Below are positions 1 to 10,264 of a stretch of 64,000 bases of DNA, one piece after another. The notes under the pieces are model-generated. The model saw only the letters and a list, made by a program, of their open reading frames with translations, was not told the DNA's origin and made no database searches. A program made the position numbers and the translations under genes. Every line of letters starts with the position of its first letter. Positions within the stretch are counted from its first letter, which is position 1. The DNA lies in contig OZ038382.1 in the NCBI GenBank assembly GCA_964036045.1, forward strand, positions 75,254,687-75,318,686. Reading direction: 5' to 3'. The DNA is from Eutreptiella sp. 'Long Island Sound 2002'. Lineage: Eukaryota > Euglenozoa > Euglenophyceae > Eutreptiales > Eutreptiaceae.

Positions 1-2507
1 GACGTGGGCCAGCCTCCGTGTTGCGCCCATGCCTTCGTCACTTGCTGTCGAGCGTGGCGTAGTGCGTCTTGGGGGCGCGGGAGGTGCAGGGCTTGGTACC
101 CGATGGCCGCGTTGAGCACTGCTTCCATGAAGTACGCCAGGCCCTGCGTAGACAGGAGGTCCCCCCTGGCAATTTGGGGTAGCCGGGCGAGGCGCTCTTC
201 TAGCTTGCCTGGGAGTGTGATGTGGTGGTGCCGCGTGGCCTGTGTGACTCCCAGGTGGACTGTGGTGTCTTCCAGGTGTAGGGGTTCGCCTTTCCGGATG
301 TGGGGGGTGGGGGTCTTGGCGTTGGCCAGCCCGACTGATTTGCGGGGGTGCACTAGGAGCTGGTGGGCGTCCAGGTAGGTTGTGGTGAGTTGGAGAATGG
401 CGGACGCTTGCTCGGTGGTCGTTGGTAGCCCTGCGTTCTCAGGGTCGCGGTGGCGGGTGGCCGTAGTGAGGAGGTTGTCATCTGCGAAGTTGATGAGGGG
501 GGACCGTAGCGGGTATGGGGCGTACCCCGGGTATACCCGTGCTAGTTCGAATGCCAGTGGCAGGGTGACGAGGAGGTAGAGGAAGGGGCCTTCGGCGCCT
601 CCCTGGGGGACCCGGCTGTCTGTGCCGGTCCAGGGGGTGAGGCCCGCGGCCGTGATGACGGCGTAGAGTCGGGTCTGGATGTACCCGGTCATGAAGGATA
701 GGAATGGGAGGCCCATGGCATCCCATACCTCCGTGAGGAGCCGGTGTGGGGCGTGGGGGAACACGCCTTGGACATCGAGGGAGGCGATGATCATCTCGTA
801 GGGGTTCATGTCCAGTGCGGTGTCCTGGAGGAAGATGGCCTCGTGGGGGGACCTGCCGGCCATGGCTCCCCACATGCTGGCGGAGACGTGGGCGAAGACC
901 GCTGGCGTGATGCGGCCTAGGATGAGCGTCCACACCAGCTTGACCTCGGTGGTGGCGCAGACTATGGGCCGCCAGTTCCCCGGCTGCGCCCAGTCCCCCT
1001 TTTTGTAGAGGGGGTGTACCAGGTTGGCCCACTCAGGGGGGATGGGCGTGGCGCCCGTGACGATGTCCCACAGGCGGGCAGCCAGGCGGCGTTTGATGGG
1101 CAGGGTGAGACGTTGGTACGCTTCGGCCGGCAAACCGTCGACGCCGGGCACGACCCCCTTCTTCAGGCGGTCTAGGGCGCGTTGCAGTTCTGAGATGCTG
1201 AAGGGGTCTTCTTTGATGGCGCGCCGCTGTTCCCGGTTGAAGACCCTGGGCACATGCTCGCGGATGGTGTTTCTGGTGTGGGGGTCGAGCTCGGGGAGGG
1301 CGTCCCCGTGTTGTGCCTGGAAGCTGTCCAGGACTGCCTGGAGGACGGTGTCGGGGTCATTGGTGAGGCCTCCTTCGGGGGTGCGTACCGCGTGGATGGT
1401 ACGGCGCCCCGTGTCCTCCGGGATGCGGCTGACGTACCGTAGGGACTTGTACGGCGTGTCGTTTCTGCCGTATCTTTCACGTTCTTGGGCTGCGGCCGCT
1501 ATGCGGTGGGCGTGCCATTCCTGGAGTTGGTGGCGGCGGGTGGTGAGGAGCGCACGGAGGTGGGCGTCCCGGTCTCGTGCCTCCGGTGTGCTGGGGCGTA
1601 GCAGGGTGGCGAGTTCCCCTTTCGTGGTCCAGATGTCATGGACGAGTTGCTGGAGGGTGAGATCTGGTGGTGCTCCCGTGTGGTTGGTGTCACGCTCCAT
1701 GCCGCATGCTTGTGCCGCCCGGCGCATGGCGGTGGTGAGTGTCGGTGCACCCGGGCGGCGCAGGATGGCGTGTAGGGCCCTGTTATACCTGTGCCAGGTG
1801 CCGTAGTCGTCCTCGGCCGGGAACTGCAGTGTGGGTGGGAGGGTGTCGTCTGGCAGGGTGGCCGCGGGTGGGGGTAGGTTGGGGATGATGAGGTCAATGT
1901 AGAGGGGCCGGTCGCCCGTGCCTGTGGGCGGGAGGTCCCCGTAGGCTGCTTCGTGGACGCGCACCGTGGTTGGGTCCCCGTAGCACGTGTCGATGCGGGA
2001 TGGGTGGGTGCCGGCTTGGTCGGGGTAATGGGAGGGTGTGCCGGTGAGTCCTGCCGTGAGGTCGGTGAGGCCCAGTTGGTGCATGGCGTCCCGGACAGCT
2101 GTGTCGGTGGCTGTGGGTGGGCCGGTGCGGTCGTCGTCGGTGGGGGCGGCGTTTAGGTCGCCTATGATGATGGTGGGTGCCAGGAGGGAGAGTCGGCGGT
2201 ACGCCAGGCTCAGGGTGTCCAGGAAGTCCTTGGTCTCCTCCCCGAACGGGACGTGCGTGAGTAGCACGTTTAGCTGCCATCCGGGCCCCACGCACTCGTA
2301 CGCCCCGAGGCGACCATCCACTCCGAGGTTGGGGTGGGCATGTACCGTGACCGACGTCTTGTGGTAGAGGGGTACCCCCCGTTCCCAGTGGGCGTGATAT
2401 TTGTTCCCCTCCGGGTCTAGGATCGGTGCTGGTTCGGGTTGGTCCGCTCTGCGGAGGGCTTGCTCCAGGAACCCCAGGAGGTCCGCGCCTTGGGGTGCGG
2501 CCCGGGC
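1..2507 (-). CDS. LINE ORF2: AP endonuclease plus reverse transcriptase, partial
   Basis: One stop-free minus-strand frame runs from about 2,507 off the left edge (codons with lowest coordinate divisible by 3). It gives an APE-like domain with the GDLNA motif (about 2,148-2,162), an SRID motif near 2,000 and GDRPLYIDL near 1,900. The RT follows: a KKGDW..GNWRPI block (~970-1,010), motif A ASLDVQGVF (~780), motif B RVPQGG (~600) and motif C FADDN (about 473-488). The enzyme would nick target DNA and copy the element RNA by target-primed reverse transcription. Motif A lacks the usual second Asp (VFP where AFD is common). The endonuclease start, RINILNEP and what follows, sits upstream in another frame (about 2,507-2,590), so a frameshift separates it. 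No Cys-rich C-terminus is visible because the frame leaves the window. Confidence 0.85.
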
Positions 2508-2650
2508 ATGGCTTGCAGTGTGGCGGCCTTGGTGGGGTCGTAGGTGACCGCGGGCTCGTTGAGGATGTTGATGCGGGCGTGGGCTTCCGCAGGCGCCGGT
2601 TTCTGGGGACCGGTGGTTGGGGGGGCGGGCCCTGTCCGGCCCTGGCCCCG

Positions 2651-5167
2651 TCAGGCGTCGAGGAGGTCGATGACGCCCTGAGCTGCGGGTGCCCTGCGGT
2701 TCCGCTTCTGGGGCTGGGGTAGGGCCCATGCATTGTGGACTTCGCCCGTGTACTCGGTGCCGGTGAGGTGCTCCGTGTCAGGGGTGCACAGCTGCATGGG
2801 GACCATCTCACGACCGGCTTGGTCTCGCCAGAGTTCGATGGTGCGCCCCAGCTTCTTGTCGTTGGGGGTGGCCGGGTCCCACTTGACTTGGATCTTGAAC
2901 CCCTGGTGGTCCCCGGTGACGAGGTACCGGTGCTTGACCTCTCCTGCGGCCCATATCCACTTGGAGGGGCCCGCGGCCGTGGGGTACTCGAAGGGCAGCT
3001 GCACCCGGAAGTTGATGGCGTATTCGGGATACAGGGCAGCGGCTTCCTCTCTGGTCCAGCTCTTCGGCTTGGCCCTTGGCTTTGGCGCGGGTTTGGCCTG
3101 TGTGGGGGCCTTGCGCTTCTGCGCACCTTGGCGGCGCCGGGCAGCGGGTTGTCCCCGTTGGGGAGGTGCGCCCTGGGGCCGCTGTACGGGTGCGTGGCCT
3201 GGTGCAAACACGGGGTGTTCGCGGGCGGCTGGGACGTCGGGCTTGGACGTGGGGACGGGGTCCGTCAGCTGGAACACTTGCTTGGTCATGAGGCCAAGCA
3301 CTTCCTCGGCCTCCTGCAGGGCGTCGGGCGGGTCCGTGGGCCAGGTGAGGAGCCGGTGCCCGGTGCCTGCCCCGTGGCGGCGCATGTGGGCCGTGTAGCG
3401 GGTGGCGTGGCCTGTCCACGCTGGGGTGCGTTCCGGGGGGAGGGGGCCTTCTGGCGCCCCCTGCGCCCAGTAGAGGGCGTAGTGCAGCGCTTCCCAGGCT
3501 GCCTCTGGGGCGTGGGGGATGCGTGCGGCGAGTCGCAAGCGGTCTCCTCCGCGTGGTGGGGGCGGGACTTCGCCGTCGGGGGCGTGTGCCGTTGCCTGTC
3601 TGACCCTGCCGTGGTCGTCCCATTCCACCGTCCACCAGGTGTCCCGGTGTTTGAGGATGTGGACCTCCGTGGTGGTCGGGGGGGCGTCCATGGCGTCCCA
3701 GCTGACGAGCTGGATGGGGCGGACCGCAGGATGGGTCTTCGGGGGTGCTCGCATGTTGAGGATTTGGTGGATGTCCTCGGCGGTGGGGCCCGTGTCGGGG
3801 GCGTTCTGCGCTGCTTGGGCAAGAGGTGGGGAGGGGCGGTCCTCCCAGAGGCGGGATGGGGACGCCGTGGCGTACATGGCTGCGATCAGGACGTGTTCCG
3901 TCAGCCCTTCCACCATGAGGTGGTTTTCCCCCTCCAGGTCTCGGGGGATGGCGGCTTCCGCCTTTAGGGTGAGGAGTGCGATGGCGCGTTTGGGTCCAGG
4001 TGTGGCGTGTGTCGGCTCATCTGGCGGGCGTCCGTCGGATGGGGTGTGGGGGGGGCGCTTCTGGAAGGGGGATGGTCCCACCGCCAGGTGCTCGACAAGG
4101 TGTAGTGGTATGGCGTGGTGGCGGTCCGCTGCGGGCAGGAGGTAGGGGTGTGGGTCCCCGGGTACCGTGCCGAGGTATATGCCCCCCCTGTAGGTAGGGG
4201 TGGGCAGGGGTTGCTGCAGAGCGCCTGCGCATGGTAGCGCGCACCGAGGGTTGCAGTGGGTGCATGGGGCTGTTATGGGGTGTGGTACCGCGTACACGGA
4301 GAAGGGCCCTACCGCTCGCTGGATGTGGCGGGAGATGATGTTGCGGAGGTCCGCCACCCGTGCCGTGCGGCCTTCGCCATAGTATATCCAGAGCGTGTCC
4401 TCCAGTGCCATTTTGGGGCGTAGCTTGCAAGCCAGTAGGTTCAAGGTGCTTTTGTGGGTGGCCTCGGTGATGGTGCCGGGTCCAGGGTTAATGCGTGGGA
4501 GCAGGTGGCTTTGGTGGTGTGCCGCGGCCCGTCTGCGGGCGGTGTGGAGGGCGGTGCTGTCGGCGGGAGGGGGCGCGTGGTGGGTGGGCCTTTTGCGTGG
4601 GGTCGGGGCGACGTGTAGGGGATGCTTCCATGCCGGGCGCTGGTCGTGTTGCGGTGGCTGGAGGCCAGAGTAGGTGGTGAAGGTGTATACGGTGATGGGG
4701 GAGCGCTCATGCGTGGCCTGGAGGTAGTAGTGGTCGCGACCCGTGTTGTGGGTGACGATGACGTTGGGCGTTGGTATGTCGTAGTGGAGTGCGGTATTGG
4801 GGAGTTGTTTGGTGATGCGTGCCGTCGCCTCCCCTGTTTTGGGCGCAGTGTCGTGGGGCACGAGGATGTGGACTGCCCACGCATCGTGGGCGGGGAGGTC
4901 GAGGTCCGGTAGGGTGGGATGAATGGGGCGTCCCCAGAAGTGTGCAAAAGCTGGGTTGTGGCGTGCCGCCGTTTCCTTGATGATGGACGGTGCCCACTGG
5001 GGTGGCGCCCCAACTTGCTGGGCCATGGCGGCGACGGCGCGGGCGATCGCCGTGAGGTCTGGGCCGATGCCCGGCTGGTCTGCCGGTGGTTGCAGGCCCC
5101 CTTCTGGTGCGGGGTGGTGCCACCATAGGGTGGAGCACTTTTGTGTGTTATCGTGGGGGGTGTGCAC
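2651..5167 (-). CDS. LINE ORF1-like protein, C-terminal part
   Basis: An 838-codon minus-strand frame ends 61 bp upstream of the endonuclease start, the position expected of LINE ORF1. The first in-frame start used here is GTG at 5,167, but the same frame stays open to about 5,280 with convincing sequence (REAAEALKTAISNHQG), so it is the continuation of the frame at 5,148-6,320 after a frameshift. It is rich in Pro, Ala and His. It carries a small Cys cluster (C-x2-C-x3-C-x4-C, residues about 302-314), a basic Pro/Lys linker at about 700-730, and a C-terminal part rich in Trp and aromatics (WTREEAAALYP). I recognise no named domain. An RNA-binding coat role is inferred from position only. Confidence 0.6.
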   Translation of the reverse strand: MHTPHDNTQKCSTLWWHHPAPEGGLQPPADQPGIGPDLTAIARAVAAMAQQVGAPPQWAPSIIKETAARHNPAFAHFWGRPIHPTLPDLDLPAHDAWAVHILVPHDTAPKTGEATARITKQLPNTALHYDIPTPNVIVTHNTGRDHYYLQATHERSPITVYTFTTYSGLQPPQHDQRPAWKHPLHVAPTPRKRPTHHAPPPADSTALHTARRRAAAHHQSHLLPRINPGPGTITEATHKSTLNLLACKLRPKMALEDTLWIYYGEGRTARVADLRNIISRHIQRAVGPFSVYAVPHPITAPCTHCNPRCALPCAGALQQPLPTPTYRGGIYLGTVPGDPHPYLLPAADRHHAIPLHLVEHLAVGPSPFQKRPPHTPSDGRPPDEPTHATPGPKRAIALLTLKAEAAIPRDLEGENHLMVEGLTEHVLIAAMYATASPSRLWEDRPSPPLAQAAQNAPDTGPTAEDIHQILNMRAPPKTHPAVRPIQLVSWDAMDAPPTTTEVHILKHRDTWWTVEWDDHGRVRQATAHAPDGEVPPPPRGGDRLRLAARIPHAPEAAWEALHYALYWAQGAPEGPLPPERTPAWTGHATRYTAHMRRHGAGTGHRLLTWPTDPPDALQEAEEVLGLMTKQVFQLTDPVPTSKPDVPAAREHPVFAPGHAPVQRPQGAPPQRGQPAARRRQGAQKRKAPTQAKPAPKPRAKPKSWTREEAAALYPEYAINFRVQLPFEYPTAAGPSKWIWAAGEVKHRYLVTGDHQGFKIQVKWDPATPNDKKLGRTIELWRDQAGREMVPMQLCTPDTEHLTGTEYTGEVHNAWALPQPQKRNRRAPAAQGVIDLLDA

Positions 5168-6320
5168 GAGGCCCTGGTGGTTGGAGATGGCGGTCTTGAG
5201 GGCTTCCGCTGCCTCGCGGTGGAGCCGCCCCGGTGTGGGATTCGGCCGTGGTGGGGGCCGGCTCGAGGGTGTGACTGGTGAGGGAGGGTCTGTGCAGCCC
5301 TTCGTGTAGGGAGGCGCACACGTGTGCCCACCTGTCCGCCCATCCCTGTTGGGCGCTCCCTGTGTCTGCTCCTGTGGGCAGTCGCACGATGACCACGTGC
5401 CAGGGGTGTGACCCCGGTACTACGGTGGGGGGTGTGGTGTGCTCGTGAGCGTGTAGCCATACTGCGGTGTCTGCGTTCGCCGTCACGTAGTCCTCTCCTT
5501 CCGCTGTGTGGATGTTTTCGACGGCGGCCTCTCCCTCCAGGGTGAGGAGGAGGTGCGTGCCGGGGGGCTGCGCGTGCGTCTCCGCGTCCCGGAGCCACAG
5601 GTACGTGAGCGCCACGGCGCCGGGGAGGATTTCCCCCCACGTGAAGGTGCCTTCGGGTGATGCCCACTGCAGGGGCAGTGTGCGGCGTCCCCGCGAGTCG
5701 TTGGTGGCATGGTAGTCATGGGGGAGGTGACGTTTGGTGAGCCGGTGCGGCATGCGTTCGGTGGTGGCTGTGGGGGGGTCCCAATTACATTCCTCCGGTG
5801 GGGGTGCGCCTGCGTCGTCCTCCTGGGGCTGGGCCAGCGGCAGCGCCTGTGCATTGGGTGCGGCGTCGGGTAATCCGCTGTGCGTGAGGGTGTAGAAACC
5901 CTCGGGGGTGAGTTGGAGGACGATGTCCCACTTCGCCGTTTGCTCTGGGGACCACTGGTGGGGCCCGTCCGGCGGTCGGTGGAGGGTGACCTGGTGGCCC
6001 CATCTCCAGCTGTGGTAAGCGAGGAGGCTGAGGACGGTGTCTTGCTCTGGGTCCTCCACGCTTTCCATGTATGCCGTCATGTCGGTGACGTCGACGGCGT
6101 ACTCGTCCTCCCATTCTTGTGTGGGGGTGCCTGGAGGGGGGGGGGCGGTGGTGTACCCGTGGAGTCCTGGCCCCGTGACGTCGGGCAGGTCGTGCTCGAG
6201 TGACGCCCGGTACTCGGCGGGCCCGTTGCTGGCTTCGTGGGTGGGTCGGTGGCGCCGCAGGGCGTTGGACAGGTGCGTCCAGGGCGCCCTCCCGCGGGGG
6301 GGGGGGGCGCGGGGGGGCAT
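5148..6320 (-). CDS. LINE ORF1-like protein, middle part
   Basis: This 390-codon minus-strand frame has composition unlike random GC-rich sequence. It has acidic stretches (EDEYAVDVTDMTAYMESVED) and Trp-containing segments (WRWGHQV, WASPEGTFTWGEI, GSHPWHVVIVRLP). It overlaps the start of the 2,651-5,167 frame by about 100 bp. After SLHEGLHRPSLTS it turns into Pro/Thr-rich shadow sequence while the neighbouring frame becomes coherent, so the true join is a single-base shift near 5,230-5,290. The apparent ATG at 6,320 lies in a run of G (C on the sense strand) and is not the true start; the likely N-terminus is the acidic segment at 6,315-6,450. No family is recognised. Confidence 0.5.
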   Translation of the reverse strand: MPPRAPPPRGRAPWTHLSNALRRHRPTHEASNGPAEYRASLEHDLPDVTGPGLHGYTTAPPPPGTPTQEWEDEYAVDVTDMTAYMESVEDPEQDTVLSLLAYHSWRWGHQVTLHRPPDGPHQWSPEQTAKWDIVLQLTPEGFYTLTHSGLPDAAPNAQALPLAQPQEDDAGAPPPEECNWDPPTATTERMPHRLTKRHLPHDYHATNDSRGRRTLPLQWASPEGTFTWGEILPGAVALTYLWLRDAETHAQPPGTHLLLTLEGEAAVENIHTAEGEDYVTANADTAVWLHAHEHTTPPTVVPGSHPWHVVIVRLPTGADTGSAQQGWADRWAHVCASLHEGLHRPSLTSHTLEPAPTTAESHTGAAPPRGSGSPQDRHLQPPGPRAHPPR

Positions 6321-6450
6321 TTTGCGGGTTGGGGTCCGCGGGGCTGCTTGCTGTGGGCGCGAGCTCCGGCGGGGTGAGGTCCATATGATGCTCCGTGTCC
6401 TCCGTGTGTTGGAGTTCCAGTTCTAGCAGGCTGTCGAGGTCCAGGGCCAT
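6315..6450 (-). CDS. probable N-terminus of LINE ORF1, out of frame
   Basis: An ATG at 6,450 opens an acidic, Leu-rich segment beginning MALDLDSLLELELQ, followed by a run with HTEDTEHHMDL. It leads into the poly-G tract at 6,297-6,316 of the plus strand. Downstream of that tract the coherent sequence continues in a different frame (5,148-6,320). A miscounted or mutated homopolymer is the simplest explanation. Upstream of the ATG this frame is His/Thr/Pro-rich and looks non-coding. Confidence 0.45.
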
Positions 6451-6959
6451 GGGGTCATCGTGCGTGTTCACGTGCTGGGGTGCTGCTTCATGGCACGGTG
6501 GGCGTGTGATGCCGGTGTTCGGGGCACGTGCGGCGGCCGGTGCGGGGTCGTGCGCCGGGGGAGGCGCGCCGTTTGGCGTGGTTGTGGTGTGTGGCTGCAC
6601 GCTGGTGGCTGTCCTGGCCGGTGGTGTTGCCCCTGTTTGCGGTTCTGGTTGTGGCCGGTGGTGGGTGTTGAGCTGGCGCGAGGTGTGCTGGGTTTCCAGG
6701 GGTGGTGCCGGTGGGGTGGGGTGCGGAGTCGGCGGGGCGCGGCTTCGTTCCTCTGTTGGTGAGCTGTGGTGTCCCGTGCCCCCGGGTGGGGGAGGGGGGT
6801 GCGGTGCGGTATGGTGGTGTTGTGCTGTGTGGTGGCCTTCCCGTTGGGGGGGGGGGGGGCACCGTGTCCAGGTCTGGTGGGGTGGGCTGTCGCCCCTGGT
6901 TTGTCCTCTGGCGGTGTGGGGCAGCCCTGCGTGGTCTCTTGATCGTCTTCCTGGCATGT

Positions 6960-9400
6960 TTCAGTACGTGGCCTGTGCGGGGTCGGTGTGGCGTGGGGCC
7001 TGGGGTCCCCTGGGGCGGGGTGTGCGGGACTGGAGTGTCGTAACCAGGGGGGTGTGGTCGTGTGGTGCTTGGGGGTGTCGGCCCGCCGTTGAGAGGGCCC
7101 GGTGGTGTGGGGTATTGCGTTTGCGGGGACCGCGGGTCCGTGGGTCGCGGCTGCTTGGGCGTGTTGTGGCCCCGGTGCGGTGCCCGCGGGTGGTGAGTGG
7201 CGGTGTGTGGCTGGGGTGTATCGTTTCCACGGTGGGGGGGGGGCTATTTGCTCGGGTGTGGGGTGGGCCCGTGGTAGGTTGCCGGCGGGTAGCGGGTGTC
7301 GGGGCCGCACCGTGGGTGGGTAACCCCCGGCGTCCCCTTGTTGCGTCCCGTGGTGGTCTCTGATCGGCTGGCTGAAGGGGGTTTTTGGGGTGTACCGCAT
7401 CCATGGGGGCACCATTGTGTGTTGGGGCGCCGCAGCAGGGGGTGCGGCGGGTTGTGGGTGTGGGGCTTGTGTCGGTGTCCACCGTGTGTTTGGCGGCGGT
7501 GTGTCGTGTGTCGTCCTCGGCGGCTCCTCATGGTGGTCTGTTGTGGTGGTGCCTGGGGGGTGGTCTTGGGCTTTGCGGTTCCTGGGAGGGTGCGGGACAT
7601 GCGGGGTGGGGTTGGCTGGGGGGGGGGGGGGCGCGTGTGTGGGCTTGCGTGTTTGCCCTCTGCTCCCCCCGTGGCCCCTTCCTCTGCCTGTCCCTTACTC
7701 CTCTCTTTTCGCTGGCTTCTTTGGCTTTTTTTTTTTTTTTTTTTGGGGGGGGGCTGGCCCTGGGTGCTGTGCGTGGGTGTGGGTGTGTGCCGGTGTCGGC
7801 TCCCGGTTCCCAGGGCGCCGGTCCGGGGAGGGCTGACGGCGGGTGGTTGGCGGCAGTGGTGGCGTGGCGCTTGCGTGGGTGGCTGCGGCTCCTGGTTAGT
7901 GTCTGGGTGGCGTGGCCGGGCGTGGGCGTGCGTGTGGGTGTGTTCGTGGCGTGGGCTGATGGGGTGGTGGGCAGTGTGGGCGTGGTTGGTTTGTGTGGGT
8001 GTCGGGTATGTGTGTGCCGAAGGCGCAGTGGGTTGGGCTGGGGCACCGTGGGCGATGCAATGGGTGGAGGAGATGCTGGTGACGCCTACGGGGGGGTGCC
8101 GTAGGCGTCGAAACGGGTCTGTGTTGTTGACGTGGGTGCTTCGGGTGACGCGCCGGGCGGCGACGGGGTTGGTGACGCTGTTGGTGTCATAGGTGACGGG
8201 GCGGGCGCTGGGGGGGCCTGCGGCTCCGGTGGTCGCTGTAAGTGGTGCAGTGGGTGGTGGCGCGACTGGTGGTGCCGGCGGTGAGGGTGCTGCTGGTGAC
8301 GTCGATGGTGAGGGCGCTGTGGGTGATGTCATGGGTGGTGGCGATGTTGATGTGGGTGTTGCAGGCGGTGTGCCGGCTGGTGGCGCGGCTGGTACTGTCC
8401 CTACGTAGGGTGTTGCCGGGGGTGCTGTGGGCGGTGGTGTCGTCGGTGGTGCCGATGGCGAGGGTGACGTAGGCGATGCACTGGGTGACGGTGAGGCCGG
8501 TGTGTGCCGTAGGTGACGCGTTGGGAACGGGTGGTGGGGGGTCGGAGGGGGGTTTGCCGTTGGTGCAACGGGCGATGGTGGCGTTGGTGCTGCAGGTGGT
8601 GGCTTGGGTGATGGTGCTGTTGGTGATGCCGACGGGGTGGTTTGTCTGCCTGTCTGTCCGCGGAGTCGGTGCCGGCGTTGGGCGGTTGCCTGTGCGCGTG
8701 GTGGTCGGTGCGCCGGGCGCTTGGTGGGCGTGGTCGGGTGCGGGTGTCCGTGTTGGTGTGTACGTGGCGCGGGTTGCGGGGGGTCTGCGGGCGTCGGGTG
8801 CCCTGTTGCCGTGCGTGTGATGGTTTGTGTTGTCTGGTTGAGCGTGGCCGGTGTGTGCGTTGCGTGGGTGTTGTGGGGTGTGGTCGGCGTGGGTGGTGTC
8901 GGTGTGGGTCCTTGGGGTTGGGTGCTGGTTGTGGGCGTGTCGTTCGCGCGGTGCAGTCAGGCGTGATGGTGGTGCTGCTGGCGACGTCGATGGTGACGGT
9001 GCTGCAGGTGGTAAGGGTGGGACGGTGGTGTTGGCGGTTTCCGGTGTGGGTGGTGTGGAGTCTGGGGGTGTAGCAGGTGTGGTGCGGGGCGGATGGTGGT
9101 GTGCTTGGCGACGGCGTCGCGAGTGCTGCCGGGGGGGAGGGTGTTGTTGGTGATGTTGTGGGTGGCCGGTGGCGGGTGGTGGTGGTGGTTGTGGCTGGAC
9201 TGCTTGGTGGTTGTGGTGTCGGCGGGTGGCCCTGATGACGGGCCCTGGGTGTGTGGTGGCGGGTGGGCGTGCTTGGTGGTGGTGATGGTGTGTCCTTGCG
9301 GGTGGTGTTGGGTGTGGTACCATTGGGCGTGTGGTTTGCGATAACTGAGCACTCACCCCTCCCGGTAGCGCGGGCCCGGTGGTCTGGTAGCCCGTCCGGC
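6960..9400 (-). other. low-complexity, T-poor leader of the LINE
   Basis: The plus strand is a GT/GC-rich run with few A. The sense (minus) strand is therefore CA/CG-rich and poor in T. It holds T19 at 7,726-7,744 followed by G9, several G-runs of 10 or more, and irregular GGTGAC/GATGGTG-type triplet repeats at about 8,200-9,200. Long His/Thr/Pro-rich or Gly/Val/Trp-rich frames occur on both strands but overlap in several frames and show no conserved motif. I read it as untranslated leader or satellite, not gene. Confidence 0.5.
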
Positions 9401-9765
9401 AGGTGGCGCCGGGTGCTCACGCGTCCCTCCGGACGGCGGCTGCTCCGTAGCCGGCAGGGGCTGGGTTCACTGCCGGGCGCACACACGTCCCTTCGGACGG
9501 CGGCTGTTTCGTAGCCGGCAGGGGCTGGGTTCACTGCCGGGCGCACACACGTCCGTCCGGACGGCGGCTGTTTCGTAGCCGGCAAAGGGTGGGTTCACCG
9601 CCGGGCGCACACACGTCCATCCGGACGGCGGCTGTTTCGTAGCCGGCAGGGGCTGGGTTCACTGCCGGGCGCACACACGTCCATCCGGACGGCAGCTGGT
9701 TCGTAGCCGGCAGGGGCTGGGATCACTGCCGGGTGCACACACGTCCATCCGGACGGCGGCTGTCG
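9400..9765. repeat. 64-bp tandem repeat, about 5.5 copies
   Basis: The phrase CCGGCAGGGGCTGGGTTCAC recurs at 9,451, 9,515, 9,579 (variant), 9,643 and 9,707, an exact 64-bp period. Each unit also holds CCGGACGGCGGCTG. Reverse-complement relatives with 61-63 bp spacing are at 35,447-35,670 and 58,205-58,380, each time next to a 65-bp minisatellite. Confidence 0.9.
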
Positions 9766-10264
9766 CGCTGTGGGGACTGCGGGGCTTGGACTTGTTCTTG
9801 GCGGCTCGTTCGTCGTCGGGTGTGGGTGTTTGCCGTGGTGGTGTCGTGTTTTTGTGCCGTGGTGCGTGCTGGCGTGCGGTGCTGCGTGTGTGCCCTGCTT
9901 GGCCTGTGTGTGGCGCGCGCTCCTTGCCCGGGCGTGCTGCTGCGCAGGCGCGGGGACACACCCTCTCTCTGGCGGGCCCGTTTGGCTCCATGGCGGGCCC
10001 TGTTGGTGCCCGGCTGTGGCCCGGCGCGCGGCAGTGGGGTTTGTGCACGTTGGGGGGGGGGGGTTTGGACCCCTCCTCTCGTTTTCCCCGCCTTGTCCCT
10101 CTGTCCCTCCTCGCCGGCCTGCCCTGCCTGCCCACCCTCTTCGTACCCGCTGGGTTGGCCTTGGCCGGTCGGTTGGTCTTGGCAGTCTGACATGGTGTTT
10201 CTTTCCTGGAGGGCGGCGTGGGCTGGGTTCTTTTTGGGGGCGGGTTACTCGTGTGGTGTGCCGC
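9766..10264. other. spacer between the 64-bp and 65-bp arrays
   Basis: GT/GC-rich, A-poor plus strand with G11 near 10,051. The frames are open only because of this composition. No gene or motif seen. Confidence 0.5.

Larger units (their letters stand above)
1..9765 (-). mobile_element. APE-type LINE (non-LTR retrotransposon), 3'-truncated by the window edge
   Basis: Read on the minus strand, this block has a low-T leader (9.4-6.96 kb), ORF1-like frames (6.45-2.65 kb) and an endonuclease-reverse transcriptase ORF2 (2.5 kb to the edge). This is the usual LINE order. The 3' end, poly(A) or tail repeat and target-site duplication lie outside the window. Frameshifts near 6,300, 5,200 and 2,510 break the frames, so as written the copy is not functional. 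The 64-bp repeats at its upstream border also occur at 35.4 and 58.2 kb beside other T-poor blocks. They may be element-associated, such as promoter monomers, or part of the surrounding satellite. Confidence 0.75.

Noticed and set aside
1894-3207. 437-codon minus-strand Pro/Arg-rich ORF
   Set aside because: It overlaps the endonuclease frame in another phase. The endonuclease frame has the GDLNA and SRID motifs, this one has none.
2735-3967. 410-codon plus-strand ORF opposite the LINE ORF1
   Set aside because: Antisense shadow of a coherent minus-strand frame; its Gly/Arg/Val-rich composition is typical of reverse-strand reading.
6395-9344. Long Gly/Val/Trp-rich plus-strand and His/Thr/Pro-rich minus-strand ORFs
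   Set aside because: Multiple overlapping frames, low complexity and no motif. They are explained by base composition of the LINE leader.
9400-9765. CRISPR array
   Set aside because: The 64-bp units are contiguous whole repeats with no unique spacers, and the setting is eukaryotic.
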